DNA from: Fallopia convolvulus
Lineage: Eukaryota; Streptophyta; Magnoliopsida; Caryophyllales; Polygonaceae
Reading direction: 5' to 3'
Length of the DNA stretch: 64,000 bases
Assembly: GCA_964016875.1 (NCBI GenBank)
Contig: OZ024719.1
Location: 30,552,679-30,616,678 of the forward strand
Numbering within the stretch: the first letter of the stretch is position 1; every line of letters begins with the position of its first letter. This document shows, piece after piece, positions 23,641 to 35,964 of the stretch. A model generated the notes under the pieces. The model was not told where the DNA came from, did not search any database, and saw nothing but the letters and a program-made list of their open reading frames with translations. The position numbers and the translations under genes are program-made.

Positions 23641-25638
23641 CCTAAAATGTTATAATGATGGACTATAAGTATAAAGTAAGATATTTATAAACCATGATCA
23701 TGTATTTTATAAACTATATGATATGAAAAGAAATATGGGAATAAAATAGATGAGATTAATTTAATATATGTTAGTTTTAGGAAGTTACTTTATAAAGTAA
23801 ATAGAAAGTACTAATTATGGAAATTTCCAAGAAAGTAGATTATAATTATTTTTATTCTTATTTAATATGGTTTATGTAACTAAATAAGATCTTATTAAGA
23901 GAATATTATTAATAAAATATTCTTGGTGGGAAAATATACTTTAAGACCCTTAATGAACCCTTTGAAATTAGAAGGTAATATTCTAAGTAAAATAAGTTTT
24001 GTAAATTAGTTAAAAGAAATTCTTTATAATTTAAAGAAAGTATGTATACTAAAAAAATGTCTTTTAGGTCAAGTATGTTATCAAATATTTTTATGAAATT
24101 ATACTTGCTTAATTATATTAAGAAATTAGCAAGTGAGATATAAGGGAATATTTTAATAATATTGAATAAGGATTTTTAAGAAATAAAAAGGATATTACAA
24201 GATCAAAATAATAATAAAGGAATATTATTATTCTAAATGATCACCTAAATTATTATCATAATAATTTAGAATTTTATTTCTCTTATATAAAGTATATAAG
24301 AGAGAATCCAAGCTTTAGGAGAAATTCGTAATTAAAGATCGCTCGTAAATTCTGTGTCGATAGGTCGGGATTCTCGCTCGAAGTCAGGAATTAAATCTTT
24401 CCGTCAAGCTCGATAGTTAGACTCGTGAAAGCAAAGGCAAGTGGAATTTCCCCTTGTGACCTTTTATATTTCTTTTCCGTGAAATTCTCGATGTTGGGAA
24501 CAACTTGTGTGTTAAGTAACGAATGAACCTAGGAAATATCGATTGTTAGATATAACGACCCATTGCTAGTATAGTTCGCTATTATTATTTGATAGGATTA
24601 TTTATGCTAGTGTGGTTGTGTCCTTGATTGTTTATGCTCTCGTTTAGAGATCAACGTCGAACGAACTAGTGAGGGGCGCGGAATAGCCGACGCCTCTATA
24701 TAATCTTACTAAGTCCTAATGCATACGTGTTTGAAGTACGACTTTCAGGATCATGATCCAGTACGCTCCGATTGCAATGAGGGATGAGCGCACTCTAGCT
24801 AAGTGTCGAGAAACTGGGTTTCTCTTAGGTGGATCGGGCCATCCGAGCCCCCACCCCCTTTAAAAATCATTAACGAAATCGAATATTTTCGTCACTATAT
24901 AAGATAAGTGCCCAATGCACATTTAAAAGATACAAAAATCGGACCGATCGCAAATGATCGATCCGGCTCTCGGTCCGCTCAGGGCGCGAGAGGTTTTTAA
25001 CTTGTATGAATTAATAATGTTCCCAACATACTTTCGACTCTAAAAGAAGTCTACAATCTAGTAGCTCTTCTCTCGAGTATCGAGCTATCTCCGCTTGAGA
25101 TACGCTCTCTTTTCGTACCATTAAAACCTCACATAAATAAGCCTCATCTCAAACACAACCCGAATATCTCCTTCCAAATTATTTGAATTTCCCAAAATAC
25201 CCTCGGGAAGTTCCATTCCCGCTTGCTTTGTCTCCTAGACTAATTCTTCTTTTCCGTATGTTTGCCTGACATTCTCTCGCCCCTCGCGAATTATGTCAGA
25301 ATCTAGGAATCCCAACAAGGCGTGAAGTGAAGACGAAGGAAGAACGGGGATTTTCAAGATGTACCTTTCATATCATTTTGCTTTAGTTTCATTACGTTTC
25401 AAGGACAAGTTGGTTTTGCGTTTCAATTCCGAACAACTTTATGTTTGAAAAGCCATGTAAGATGTTTTGTACAAACCAAGTGTCCTTCGGGAGCACCTTT
25501 TCTATTTTATGAATTATGTTTAATTCCGCATTATTATTGTTCTATATCATTCTAAAACCCTTGGGTGACTTTGGACGGTAAAGTCCGAGGTCACTGGCGG
25601 TAATACCCAATGTTGTAAAATAGGGGTGTTACACAATT

Positions 25639-26263
25639 GATGGTTATTGTTGTTGTTGATGTTCGGCCTTCTAACTCCATTGGTCGGTGGAATCTCTTTT
25701 ACATCTTCAGCTCAATTATAGAAATCATCAAGGGAAGGATGTCAAGGTTGACGCTCTTCCCATGGAAAGTCATACTTCACATCATCATAAGGATTGTTGA
25801 ATTGTTGTTGTTGACGATGGATGGCTTGATTAGGCTGCACCGATTGTTGAGTGTAGAATTGTTGGTGTGTAACCGGTGGCTGCCTCATCCCATTTCCACA
25901 ACCTCTTCCTCGGCCACTATTTGGAGACATTTGTCCCGGAAGGTCGTGTTCTCTATTGTAGCTAGCAAGTGGATCCTCTTCTTCTTCTACCTGTTGTTTC
26001 CATTTGTTGCTAGCTGAGGCGTTATTCGGGTCACTAGAAAGCTCAATTGCAAGGGTAACTTTTTGACTTGCTTGAGATGCTTCAATTAACGTTGCAAGTT
26101 GCTCCTCAATACGCTGCATTCTCGGGTTGAGCATCGCAGTTGCGACTTCCGCAGCTTATTGTTGCCCTTCCCTCATGCTCTCACTAATGTACAACCTAAT
26201 GAAGTCGATTGCCTCCTTAGTGAGATTCAATTCAGCCGAGTTAGGCTCAGTTGGGATCACCAT
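25639..26263 (-). pseudogene. gag: Chromovirus-B gag N-terminal half
   Basis: The ATG at 26263 starts MVIPTEPNSAELNLTKEAID, with a TAA after MREGQQ (about 26158). The frame then continues MLNPRMQRIEEQLATLIEAS (25742-26134), a Gln- and Asn-rich stretch and DDVKYDFPWEERQP, with frameshift and stop before the guest insertion. A TTGCTTGTTTCAG tract lies just before the ATG. The gene resumes on the far side of LTR-X copy 2 at 21676. Confidence 0.75.
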
Positions 26264-26587
26264 TGTCCTGAAACAAGCAATAAACGAGAGAGAAAGTAGT
26301 CTGTTCTAAAGCAAATCACAACAAGCAATACTACACCTTAATCAAGCCAAAACTTGCCTCAAAGTAATCCAATCAACTAATTCAGTCTTTCGGGTTGAAA
26401 AGAGGGAGTAAAGGTGTAGATATAGTGTGCTAATGATAGATAAGGAAAATATGCAGTTCAAGCAAATAGCGAGTATGCAATAAGACAAGCAATGCAATAT
26501 ATCCCTTTATAAGATTTTAAACACATGCAATCTCTCAATTGACTCTATGCAAGTTAATAAAGCCAAATTTAAGCATGCAAGGACAAA
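26264..26587 (-). other. Chromovirus-B leader, gag-proximal part
   Basis: AT-rich non-coding leader between the gag start and the Athila-4 insertion. No gene seen. The leader continues at 37361. Confidence 0.65.
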
Positions 26588-26592
26588 AATAT

Positions 26593-27985
26593 TGATCGCC
26601 TCTCGGTTGTGCGAGGGTCTAGAGATACAATTTATAACCCGACGCGGTTGTAGCACGTGGTGGGTGTCGAACACTCGGGAAGTCTACTCGATTGATGTGC
26701 CAAGACACTAGAAAGCTAGAAAGGAGAGCTTAAAACAAAGGAAAACAAAGAAAACAGTCGGGACCGACACTGAGGTCACGTCGGGCCCGATGTTGGCGAC
26801 AAGAGGAAGTTGGGACCGACACTGGATAAGTCGGGCCCGAGGTAGCTGGGTTTGTCGAACTTCAAAGATTTGAGTAGATCTTGGGCTTTTGGATTCCTTC
26901 TCTAGTAGATTAAGGCTTTTCCACCCCAATTCAAGCAATGAGTGATGATCGGACTAGGATCGAGTGCTTTCGCCCTCGTTCCAACCACTTCTACACCTCG
27001 ATCATTGGGGAAATCCCCTTCGAAGCAAGGTCTTGAGATTGACACATGTTCACTTTCGCTACTTTGCCAATCTCAAGCCTTGATTCCCAACTTTCGCAAG
27101 GAATTGTAGCTCTATGTAGAGTGGGTTCCTTAGATCAAACACTCAAGGCTATGGAATTGGGGTTTCTAGCCCCAACCTAGCTAGGGTTTTCCCCCATAAC
27201 CCAAGTTCAAGGAGATCTACTCCATGTGGCAAACAAAGAAAGCAAACAAATCAAAAGGGAAAACAATCAACATCATCAATCTCAAAACAAAGCAAAGTTT
27301 CATTCAAATCAAAAGCAATCCACAAATTCCAATCAAGTGTTTCCAAATCCACAAGATCAAAACAAAGCAAAGCAAAGCTAATCAACAAAACCTATCAAGT
27401 CTTCCTCTCTCTTCGCCGATTCTCTCTCTCTCCCTCCTCCTCTCCTTTCTCCTTGCTCTCCAAGTATCCTCTTGGTTCCTTGCCAAGTGTGGGAACCCCT
27501 AAAATAGAAGACAAGAGGGCCTTTTATAGATTAGATGAGGGGCAAAAGTGGAAGTCCACAATTTCGTGCCTTGGAGCCCAAGTAGTCCGGTGACCGACTC
27601 GGACCGACACGGAGGACCTCGGGCCCGAGTTACTGTGCATGTCGGTCCGAGGTTGGAAACTTCCAAGTCGGGCCCGGCGTTGTTGCAACTCGGTCCGGAC
27701 CTTGTTCCACCTTCTTCTTGTTGGCTTTCCTTGTTCTTCTTCATGACTTGCTCCTCTCTTTCCCGCTTTAGCTCGGCCTTTGCTCCATGCTCCGATCCTC
27801 CTTCAAATTGATCCTCGATTCATGCCAAATTACCTACAAAACACATAAAATGCGCATAGTCTCCGAATCTCATAGAAATACGGGAACTAAGCTAAAAAGG
27901 AACAAAACACACAAGAAAAGGGGAAAAAGAAACATATTTACAAAGGAAATCACATATGAAAACACCACCAAATAAAGAGACATCA
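26593..27985 (-). repeat. Athila-4 3' LTR
   Basis: Plus-strand ends TGATCGCC...GACATCA, near-identical to 35965-37355 (1,393 versus 1,391 bp; scattered substitutions such as GACGCGG for GACCCCA near 26641). TATA box CTATAAAAGG (minus) at 27520-27529. Palindrome pairs lie at 26757-26850 and 27598-27710. Confidence 0.95.
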
Positions 27986-29716
27986 AAATACCCCATACTT
28001 AAACTTGCTTGTCCTCAAGCAATAACAATGTAAGCAAGACCGAAACATAATCTTCAAGTAAAGCCTCGTATGAAAACACATTTTAAGCACAAGTGATTGA
28101 TATTCAAGCAAGATTACATCATCACACATGATTAAGTGTTCCAAGGAATAGAGTCAATGAAACTAAGCCTCACTTTAGGGATATGTGAATGTGTATCACT
28201 CATCATGTGTTTGGGTTTAGCAATGAACACTCAAGCTCAAAATTCATGCAAGTAAGGACTTTACTATTGAAGCTAATATCACCAATTCTTCCACCTAGAG
28301 ATGCCTAATACAAAGTACACAAAGAATTTCGAACTTGGCTCAATGGAGGTCCTCAAAGAGGTTCCATTCGGCCGGGTTGTAATGGGGCTTTTGGTATTTC
28401 TCAAGGTGGGAATTATTTGGTCTTGTGGTGCTTACAATGGGGATTGAACAACCTAAACTCTCACCAACTTCACCAAAATTCCACAATTACTTTCACACTC
28501 ACCCAAAAGACTTAACATTTTTCCTTTCAACCTAAAATTTCACTTAACATTCCACTTCATCTTTGCTCTTAGGCTTTTTGTTGGATTTTCCACACTTTCT
28601 ACATTTTGGACCGACTTTCTTATGACATCGGGCCCGATGTGGCTTGTAACTTGGTCGGACCATTTTTCTTCACTTAGGCCCTTTTCCTTCATTCCACTTT
28701 ACATTTCCAACATTCTCTTTCTTTCTTTTCTTTCATTTTCATTTTTGTACAACAAAGATGCACTACCCACATGATTCATAACACCATTCTTTGCCCTTAA
28801 ACCTAAGAGAATCTCAACTCTTCAAATACAATCCAAACCTCTCTTCTAAAGTCCAATCCCATAAGGGTCAAGTCATATAAGGCTAGGAATAATATTTTTG
28901 AGGAGTTTCAAACAAAGGCTTAGGCTAGAACGGGGCTACAAACAAAGGATTAACTTCATGGTAGGATATGGAACATTTATGTGACTAGAAGAATAAAGTT
29001 CAAAATCAATGTGACAATGCTAGGACAAATCTCATGACGGTCTTGGAAAATAGATAAACACCGCAATAGCAAGTTTTACTAAGCATGAATGAGCTAATCA
29101 CACAAGAAACATGAGGGATATGCAAATATGAACAAGCATCCCTAAAATGGCCAAAAATCAATCTCACAAGGGTCACTCATACTTAGTTGCATAAGAACTC
29201 ATCCTAGAACTCACATGTTCAATAAAACAAGCAAGATATCATGATCACATCAAAAGCAACATCATTTTAGAGGCTAAACTATCCAAAAATATGCAAAGGA
29301 ATTTACATGCTCACATCATCATTAGCTTTTATTTTGGCAACCTAAGATGGGAATTTCTAGTCCAAAACCTACAAAACACAAAATCTTTTTGTTGTTTTTA
29401 ACACAATTTTTCAATTTTTTATGGACTTTTTTTTCTTGCAAAAATTTCTCTAAAACCAAAAACTCATCCATTCAAGACCAAATTAATCATCCATGTCTTT
29501 CATCAAACCACAAACCAAGAAGCAAACATCCCAAACACAAACTAGAAACAAAAAACAAATATCCTCAAAATAACAAACAAACATAAGCAAGTGAAATCAT
29601 GAACACACTTACCCCCACCCCATACTTAAAATTTTGATGTCCCCATCAAACTTAAAAGCAAGAGAGAAGAGTATGAAGAGCTCACAATTTCTTATTCTTT
29701 AATGGCATGTTTAGGA
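27986..29716 (-). other. Athila-4 3' untranslated region with PPT and hairpins
   Basis: No gene is supported in this 1.7-kb stretch. The sense strand has AAGTATGGGG at 27991-28000 next to the LTR, preceded by a 7-bp stem with loop AGGA (28005-28022). A second AAGTATGGGG (29618-29627) next to env is preceded by a 7-bp stem with loop GGGA (29633-29650). Palindromes TCGGGCCCGA and GGTCGGACC lie near 28609-28665. Confidence 0.7.
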
Positions 29717-31524
29717 TCACTCGAAGGGGTTGTCACGTCTACGTCCTCTTTGGAGCCTTGCTTGCCGCTCCCTCTCATACACTTGCTCTTGGTAGAAGTC
29801 TTGTGGTGGTGGTTGGAGTTGAGGATCCGGGCGCGTCCATTGGTCCTCACGGGAAGGGAAGTTCCCGCTCATCCATGTGTTGAAGCTATCTTGGACCCGC
29901 CACCTTTGGTCTTCCACCTCCCTAAGCTCCTCCACCTCTCGTCTAGTGTAGCCGAGGGCTCGGTTCATCTCTTGTTGGCTAGCTTGGAAAGCACTTTGTT
30001 GTTGAAGCAATTGTTGTTGTTGTTGGTACACTTGTTGTTGTTGTTGGTACATTTGTTGTTGTCGGAGATTCACTTGATGGACCTCTTGGAGAACATTCTC
30101 TTGTTGAAGTTGGAGATGGGCCATTTGGTTGGCCAAGAAGGACATGTCCACCGTTTGTTGTTGCTCAGGAAACACCATTCCCGGACCATACCATTAGGCA
30201 TAGCCTTCATAACCGCCACTTTGAGCTTGTTCTCGCCTTGCACCGCTCCCTTCTCCACGCTCAAAATGCCTCGGGACCTCACCACCATAGAATGAACTGG
30301 ACCCCGACGTTGAGGGAAGTCAGGCCCGACTTGGTGTGTACCTCGGTCCGCCAGTGTTGGAGCTTGGTGCGTGGTTCGGAGGTTGGCCATCAAGCCTTGG
30401 AAGCGCTCATCTTCTTCATTTTGCTCTTGATCGACTTCCATGTCTTCCCCACGAGGTGCAAACACAAAGTTGTCTTGGTCGGAATCCGGTGTAGATGGAG
30501 GGGAGGTAAACCGAATGTGTTGGGGTTGTTGTCGCCGCCCCTCCCTTGCACCTTCAGGGTCACCAAATGAGTGTGGCTTGCCGGCCCACACTTGGTACCA
30601 ATTTTGATACCGAGAAAGATCATAGAGGTTGTGCACCAACCGGATCGACACTCCATCATAGTTTGAGTGAGGGGCCAAGGAAATCATGTAGAGCTTCTCC
30701 TTGATGATGTTGACCTTCTTGAAATACTTCATGTTCATGTATTCAACACCATTCGGAGCCGGAGAATACTTGTTGAGATCAACTCCTAGACGCATGGCGA
30801 GCCTTGCTATCATCCCGCCGAAGTAGATCCAAGAGGAGCTTTGGAAGTCTCGCACCATCTTGACCCACTCCCATGCAAGGTTCATGGGCTTCTTGGTGTC
30901 GAAGAGCATCTCATGGAGCAACATAATCTCTTCCTTCATCGGCTTGCTCAACTCATGACGAGCGTAGATTGCACACCCCAAAACTCGCACCATGACCCGA
31001 AAAAGAGGGCTAGCAATCTCGGTTGTGGAGGCGCCCTTTCTCATCTCGCTCTTCCCGGCCACATGACGCCACACTTGGTTCACCTTCTCATTGTTGACGC
31101 CGATCTCTTCTCTTGGGCATGGAAACCCGAAGTAGGTAGCCAAATCCCTAAGAGTGAGATTGTGGTCCTCATTGCCCAATTGGAAAGTGATCGCCCCTTC
31201 CTCATCCTCCACATTATCATATGTGCATTCGAACGTGGCCATGAATTCCGAGGTGAGGGCGAGGTAGTGGGTGTTGTCCCACCTTAGCATCCCATTGCGA
31301 CCGATGTGGGAGTAGCACCTTGGAAGGGCTTGATCCATGTCCATTTTCCTCACGGCTTCCCAATCAATCCACCTTGTGTGATGCTCAAGCGCCATATATC
31401 TTGCATAACTCTCCACTTGCTCATCATCCTCCAAATAGACATCATCCAACTTTGGCTCTTTCCTTGACTTCTTGGACTTCTTCCTTGGCCTTTCCTCATG
31501 AGATGATGAAGCTCTAGTCTACAT
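29717..31524 (-). pseudogene. Athila-4 env-position ORF (ATHILA ORF-1 type)
   Basis: The frame opens at an ATG at 31524, with TAG as the second codon, then runs on as a basic stretch (EERPRKKSKKSRKEPKLDD) and the conserved domain: YLALTSEFMATFE, AITFQLGNEDHNLTLRDLAT, EIASPLFRVMVRVLGCAIYA, MNLAWEWVKMVRDF and YFGGMIARLAMRLGVDL. A frameshift near 30300 moves the true frame to the one ending at 29717, with one stop near 30194. The C-terminus (29717-30178) is Gln-rich (QQQ runs from a CAA/GTT repeat). No signal peptide or transmembrane segment is seen; the basic N-terminus resembles a nuclear localisation signal. Function unknown; the env name reflects position only. Confidence 0.82.
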
Positions 31525-32780
31525 GGTACCTACACACATCCAACCAAACAAAAGGGTCCAAGATAAACTCCATACAACTCAACAAAAGCACTCATCAACA
31601 CACAACAACACTTCAACACAAAGGAACCCCATACTTAGTCTCTAGACACACATGCATCTCAATCCAACATAAATCATCATGGACATCTTCTAACAATGTC
31701 TAAGCAAATGATCATTCTACATCATGATTAGGCTATAGCCAACAATGAAACACATGAATCCACATGATATCACAAGAAGAGAGCAAAAACAACATGGATC
31801 GACTTCCAACCTATGTCGGGCCCGACTTACTCAACCTCGGTCCGACTTGTTGGACCGACTTCCACAACTCGGGCCCGACTCTCCTGGGCACGTCGATCTC
31901 GACCTAGTTCATGCTTCGACTCTAACCTCAAATCAACCCAAATCACTCTATCATGCACTTAAATTTCAAATTCAACCATCAAACATCCCTAATCGAAGTT
32001 CTAAATGGATCTAAGCATGCATAAACAACTTTAAAGCTCAATTTCACAAATCATGCAAATCCACCATTGATGCTCAAGCTCAAGCTCTCAATCAAACATG
32101 GCATTACTCAATCTATGCAATGAAAGCACAAAATTTTCAAAGAAATAAGTAGAGATCGAGTAACACATACCGGATTCGATGAGTATTGAACTTTTAAACA
32201 AATAAGCAACTTAGAACTCAAATTTCCTCAATCTAGATCGAGATGGGGGATGAAGGACTATATTGAACTCGAAATTTCTACTTGGATTCGGGTTAGGGAG
32301 GCCTTTTTGTGGTTGGAACGAGATGAAGTAGGGAGGATGGTGGATCGAGTATGGTGAGGGAGGGGCGGCCGACTTTGAGAGTGTTTGAGGGAGATGGGTT
32401 GTATTTTGGGAATGGTGGTTGATATGAAGATGGTAGGTAGGTGGGGAGTGGTATTTAATGGGGGAAGGGGACAAATTAGGTCAAGGGCAAAATTGGCATT
32501 CCAACTAGTCAAATCGGGTCGGACCGACTTCATGGACCGACGTCCCTATGTCGGGCCCGACTTACCTGGGCTCGATGTGGGAGTATTCGGGTCACCAATT
32601 TTTCTCCATCCTCTTGCAACTTCTTTCCCATATTTCCATTTATATATTTTCACCTCAAATCCTACACAACCTTGAAGAATGCACGACACGATAAATCCAC
32701 AAAACACTAGATAGAGATTGGTTAGAGAAAAGCTAAGCTAAACTAAGAAAAATCAAACTAAAATTACGAAAAGAAAGCTA
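31525..32780 (-). other. Athila-4 pol-env intergenic region
   Basis: No gene is supported. AAGTATGGGG occurs on the minus strand at 31627-31636. Dense palindromes (TCGGGCCCGA, TCGGTCCGA, GGACCGAC) lie at 31808-31905 and 32515-32585. Confidence 0.6.
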
Positions 32781-32784
32781 CTAG

Positions 32785-32802
32785 CTCGGGTTGCCTCCCG
32801 AG
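32785..32802 (-). promoter_or_regulatory. Post-pol hairpin with AGGCAA loop (Athila-4)
   Basis: The sense strand reads CTCGGG-AGGCAA-CCCGAG, a perfect 6-bp stem. The loop is the same as in Athila-2, while the outer stem pairs differ but still pair. Confidence 0.55.
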
Positions 32803-32846
32803 AAGCGCTCGTTTAGAGTCACTAGCTTGACTTCCTAACCTCAACC

Positions 32847-33128
32847 TCATGGCGGGTGAAACACGGTGAATTGCTCGCCATTGTTATGCCCATTCCCATT
32901 GCCTTCATACCCATAAAACCACCAACGATGGTCTATATTGGCATGGTTTTCCGATCTCGGGCCTCTCTCATCATACTCCTCCAACGGATGAGATTTCTCC
33001 TCCTTACTTGCTCCATCATGTTTTTCTTTTCCTACACAAAGGTTATCCAAAGAATTTCTAAGGGATTCTACCAATTCATCTTTCAAGTCACTAAGGCAAA
33101 TGTAGGAGTCCCCTAAGTCATCGTTCAA
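32847..33128 (-). pseudogene. Athila-4 polyprotein C-terminal tail
   Basis: A 93-codon ORF starting MNDDLGDSYICLSDLKDELV. It follows the protease frame across a small frameshift: the same DSYI...SDL...D block occurs just upstream (about 33125-33150), so a 35-bp imperfect tandem duplication with a 4-base length difference ends the main frame early. It ends HHNN-like and FTVFHPP, then the hairpin follows. No RT or integrase motif is present. Function unknown. Confidence 0.55.
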
Positions 33129-33133
33129 ATCAC

Positions 33134-33694
33134 TTAAATGTAGGAATCAAAAGTTTGGGAAGAATTGTGGTCTTCACCAATATCAAAAGGATATAAGTAA
33201 GGATACTCTTCATTTCTTCTTGGGCTAGCATTGATCCTTGACTCATTTTGATCCTTAAATTGCTCAAACAACTCCCTTACTTGTATTTGTTCATTGAACC
33301 CTTCATCACTTCTCAACACAACGACCTCTCTAGCAACTTCCACTTCTTCACTTTTTCTCTTGGCACTCTCTTCAAGTTTGAGGATGGCCAAGGCGTCCGG
33401 CTCATTCAAAGCCTTGTTGAAGTGAAAATCGACCTTTTCTTCACCAATCTCAAAGGAAACCTTGCCGTTTTTGACATCAAACCTTGCCCCCGCCGTAGCT
33501 AAGAATGGTCTTCCTAAGATTATTGGGACCAAGGGGTCCTCATGCATGTCCAAGATCACGAAATCATCGGGGACAAAGTACTTTCCAACTCGCATCGGCA
33601 CGTCATCCAATATTCCCTTAGCCTTGATGATGGAACCGTCGGCCATAGTTAGGGACATATCGGCCGGCTCCATTTCACCCAAATTTGCTCTTCT
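33134..33694 (-). pseudogene. pol: Athila-4 protease, C-terminal part
   Basis: In frame with the gag ORF but separated by one TGA after VMPASI. It reads ANLGEMEPADMSLTMADGS, VPMRVGKYFVPDDFVILDM, ILGRPFLATAGARFDVKNG and SFEIGEEKVDFHFN, the conserved Athila protease body, then a charged linker. The stop would remove protease activity unless read through. The family role is cleaving the gag-pol polyprotein. Confidence 0.85.
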
Positions 33695-35812
33695 TCAAAT
33701 GCTAGCGGGCATCACCGAAACACTTGCCCCAAGGTCACATAAGGCTTGGAAGTTTTGAGACCCCACACCAATAGTTATAGAAAAGCGACCGGGATCTCCT
33801 AGCTTTTGCGGTAACTCCAAGGTCTTGACCTCATATTGCATTTCAACTATCGACCTCTTCTTGCTCAGAATCTCCTTTAAAAACTTGGCATAAGATGGCA
33901 TCTCGCTCAATGCATCGGTGAATGGGATAGAGATGTTCAAGCCTTGCAAGAGTTTGAGAAACCTCTTGAACTTGTTCTCAACAACATCTTTCGGCTTCTT
34001 CGAGGGATATGGAAGAATTGTTGCACCTTGAATCTTGCTTGGATCAACCTCTTTGGACTTCCCCACTTCACTTGCAACGTTTCCTGGTTGGACCGACTTA
34101 GGCACCATGTCGGGCCCGATGTTGTGAATCTCGGTCCTGGGCAGAGGAATCGGATCGAGGTCTGGGTACGTCGGTCCCGAGTTGCTCTCAACCTCGGTCC
34201 GGGGTAAAGGGGTCGATCTTCTTGCTGGGTCAACTTCGGGGAACGTCGGACCCGACTTGTTGGGTAAGTTGGTCCGACTCTCTTCATTCTTCTTAGGCAT
34301 GTGTGGCTCGGGTAGGTTTCGGCCACTTCTCAATCCAATTGCCCGGACTTCATTTTGATTGTTTTGAGCTCGAGGGTTCTCCTCGGGTCGGCCCGGAAGT
34401 CTCCCATTCTCTCTCGCGGCTTGAGTCGCAATTTGGGCAAATTGATTGTCGACTTGCCTCCTCCATGCACCAAACTCATTGAATTGGGTCCTCATCTCCT
34501 TGAACCCGTCTCTCATCTCTTGAGCAAATGATTGTAGCTCATTGAATCCCGGTGGTCTATATGGTGGTGGTGGCGCCCTTGGCTCATTTTGGTTGAAGTT
34601 GTTGTTGTAACCTTGAGCTTGACCGTTGTTCCACCGGCCATTACCACCATTGTTGAAGTTGCCTCTTCCACCGAAATTTCCTCGAACATAGTTTGCCTCC
34701 TCAATTCGCTCGGCCAAGCGCACTTGGCTCTCATTCGGACAAACTTGTGTAGCATGTGCAAAGGATCCACACTCCTCACAAGCTCTAGCATTTTGCTTGT
34801 AGTAGTGGACTTGCCTCTTTAGTTTGCTCACTTCACCTTCAAGGAATTGGAGCTTCACATCCCTATCAATGTCTTCTCCCTTTGGATCGTATAACTTCCT
34901 TGCACCTTCACCTTGAACTTTCACCTCTTTGCTAGCTTGACTCACCCCATACATGGCCTCATAATCGGATAGCTTGTCAAGTAGCTCCCAAGCTTGATCC
35001 GGTGTCAAGTCTATGAACCCACAATCGGTGTGGAGATTGAGCTTGTCCTTCGTTGCCGGATTGATGCCTTGGAAAAAGATGTCTTGGAGCACATATGGTT
35101 GTTGGCCATGAGTAGGACATTGGCGCAACATCTCCTTGAAACGGTCCCATGCTTCGAAGAGAGGCTCATTCGGACCTTGTTGAAAGCTTGCAATCTTCCT
35201 TCTTAGCTCGGTTGTCTTTGAGGGCGGGAAGAACTTCATCAAGAAAGCATCATAGAGTGTCTTCCAAGTTGTGATTGACCTAGGAGCTTGGCTCTCGAGC
35301 CAATGTGTGGCCTTGCCCCCAAGTGACCATTTGAACGCCTTTAGAAGCACATACTCCAACGTCTCCTCGTCGGTAGAGATCGTCTCACACATGTCCACAA
35401 AGCGTTTGACGTGCTCTATGGGACACTCATGTGGACGGCCCTCGAATTGATCACGCTTGATGAGGGAGATGAATTGCGTCTTGATCTCAAAATTCTTGGC
35501 AACCTCGGGAAGCACAATAGCCGGTTCGGGTACCCTCAACTCCGGATGCATGTATTGGCGTGCATTCCGGGGTAGAGCGTTGAGTTGAGCCTCGGCTCTC
35601 ATCCGTTGCTTCCGTTCTCTTCTTGCCACCTCCTCTTGATTGTCCTTCTCAAGTTGCAATCTAGCCATTTCGGCCCTAAGTTGAGCCAACTCCTCATCAA
35701 CATGGAGAGCTTGATTCGCCATCCTTTTCCTTCTTCGGGCTTCTTTGAGAATACTTTCCGGATCACTCACAAACTCAAGCTCAAGTGTTCCTCGGGAGGA
35801 ATGAGCTAGCAT
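33695..35812 (-). CDS. gag: Athila-4 gag with protease N-terminus
   Basis: An uninterrupted ORF of about 705 codons from the ATG at 35812 (MLAHSSRGTLELEF). This start is chosen over the upstream ATG at 35860 because it lies just after a TTTGTTTCGTAG tract, at the same place as in Athila-1 and -2. Domains in order: coiled-coil-like Gln/Glu/Arg stretch, NARQYMHPELRVPEPAIVLP, gag core (FEIKTQFISLIKRDQFEGRP, ATHWLESQAPRSITTWKTL, FFPPSKTTELRRKIASF, RFKEMLRQCPTHGQQP), CCHC knuckle (CEECGSFAHATQVC), Gly/Asn-rich stretch, a linker with TCGGGCCCGA-type palindromes, and the protease start with ALCDLGASVSVMPASI. Gag forms the virus-like particle. Among the best preserved ORFs in the window. Confidence 0.9.
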   Translation of the reverse strand: MLAHSSRGTLELEFVSDPESILKEARRRKRMANQALHVDEELAQLRAEMARLQLEKDNQEEVARRERKQRMRAEAQLNALPRNARQYMHPELRVPEPAIVLPEVAKNFEIKTQFISLIKRDQFEGRPHECPIEHVKRFVDMCETISTDEETLEYVLLKAFKWSLGGKATHWLESQAPRSITTWKTLYDAFLMKFFPPSKTTELRRKIASFQQGPNEPLFEAWDRFKEMLRQCPTHGQQPYVLQDIFFQGINPATKDKLNLHTDCGFIDLTPDQAWELLDKLSDYEAMYGVSQASKEVKVQGEGARKLYDPKGEDIDRDVKLQFLEGEVSKLKRQVHYYKQNARACEECGSFAHATQVCPNESQVRLAERIEEANYVRGNFGGRGNFNNGGNGRWNNGQAQGYNNNFNQNEPRAPPPPYRPPGFNELQSFAQEMRDGFKEMRTQFNEFGAWRRQVDNQFAQIATQAARENGRLPGRPEENPRAQNNQNEVRAIGLRSGRNLPEPHMPKKNEESRTNLPNKSGPTFPEVDPARRSTPLPRTEVESNSGPTYPDLDPIPLPRTEIHNIGPDMVPKSVQPGNVASEVGKSKEVDPSKIQGATILPYPSKKPKDVVENKFKRFLKLLQGLNISIPFTDALSEMPSYAKFLKEILSKKRSIVEMQYEVKTLELPQKLGDPGRFSITIGVGSQNFQALCDLGASVSVMPASI

Positions 35813-35943
35813 ACACCTACGAAACAAAGACACAAACCAAAACAAATCAAAAACAAACAAAGGGTTTGGGCTATTCCCTCACCCAAATCACTACCAAAAC
35901 ACAAGAAACTCACCAAATTGGCACTCAATGCACTTAGACTTCC

Positions 35944-35964
35944 CCGGCAACGGCGCCAATCTTT
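35944..35964 (-). other. Primer binding site of Athila-4
   Basis: The minus strand after the LTR end GGCGATCA reads AAAGATTGGCGCCG then TTGCCGGGGAAG. This is the intact Athila-type primer site and fixes the 5' LTR end. Confidence 0.88.

Larger units (their letters stand above)
21677..25633 (+). mobile_element. LTR-X copy 2: long solo LTR (3.96 kb) with perfect TSD
   Basis: It starts TGTAATATTCGCG and ends GGGGTGTTACA, flanked by a perfect 5-bp duplication CAATT (21672-21676 and 25634-25638). Homologous to copies 1 and 3. TATA box at 22341. The length excess over copy 1 comes from an AT-rich stretch (about 22650-24300) with degenerate ~340-bp repeats. No gag or pol motif, PBS or second LTR was seen, so a solo LTR is most likely; a non-autonomous compact element cannot be ruled out. 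The apparent proline-rich ORF at 22260-22658 lies in the leader and has no recognisable domain. Confidence 0.85.
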
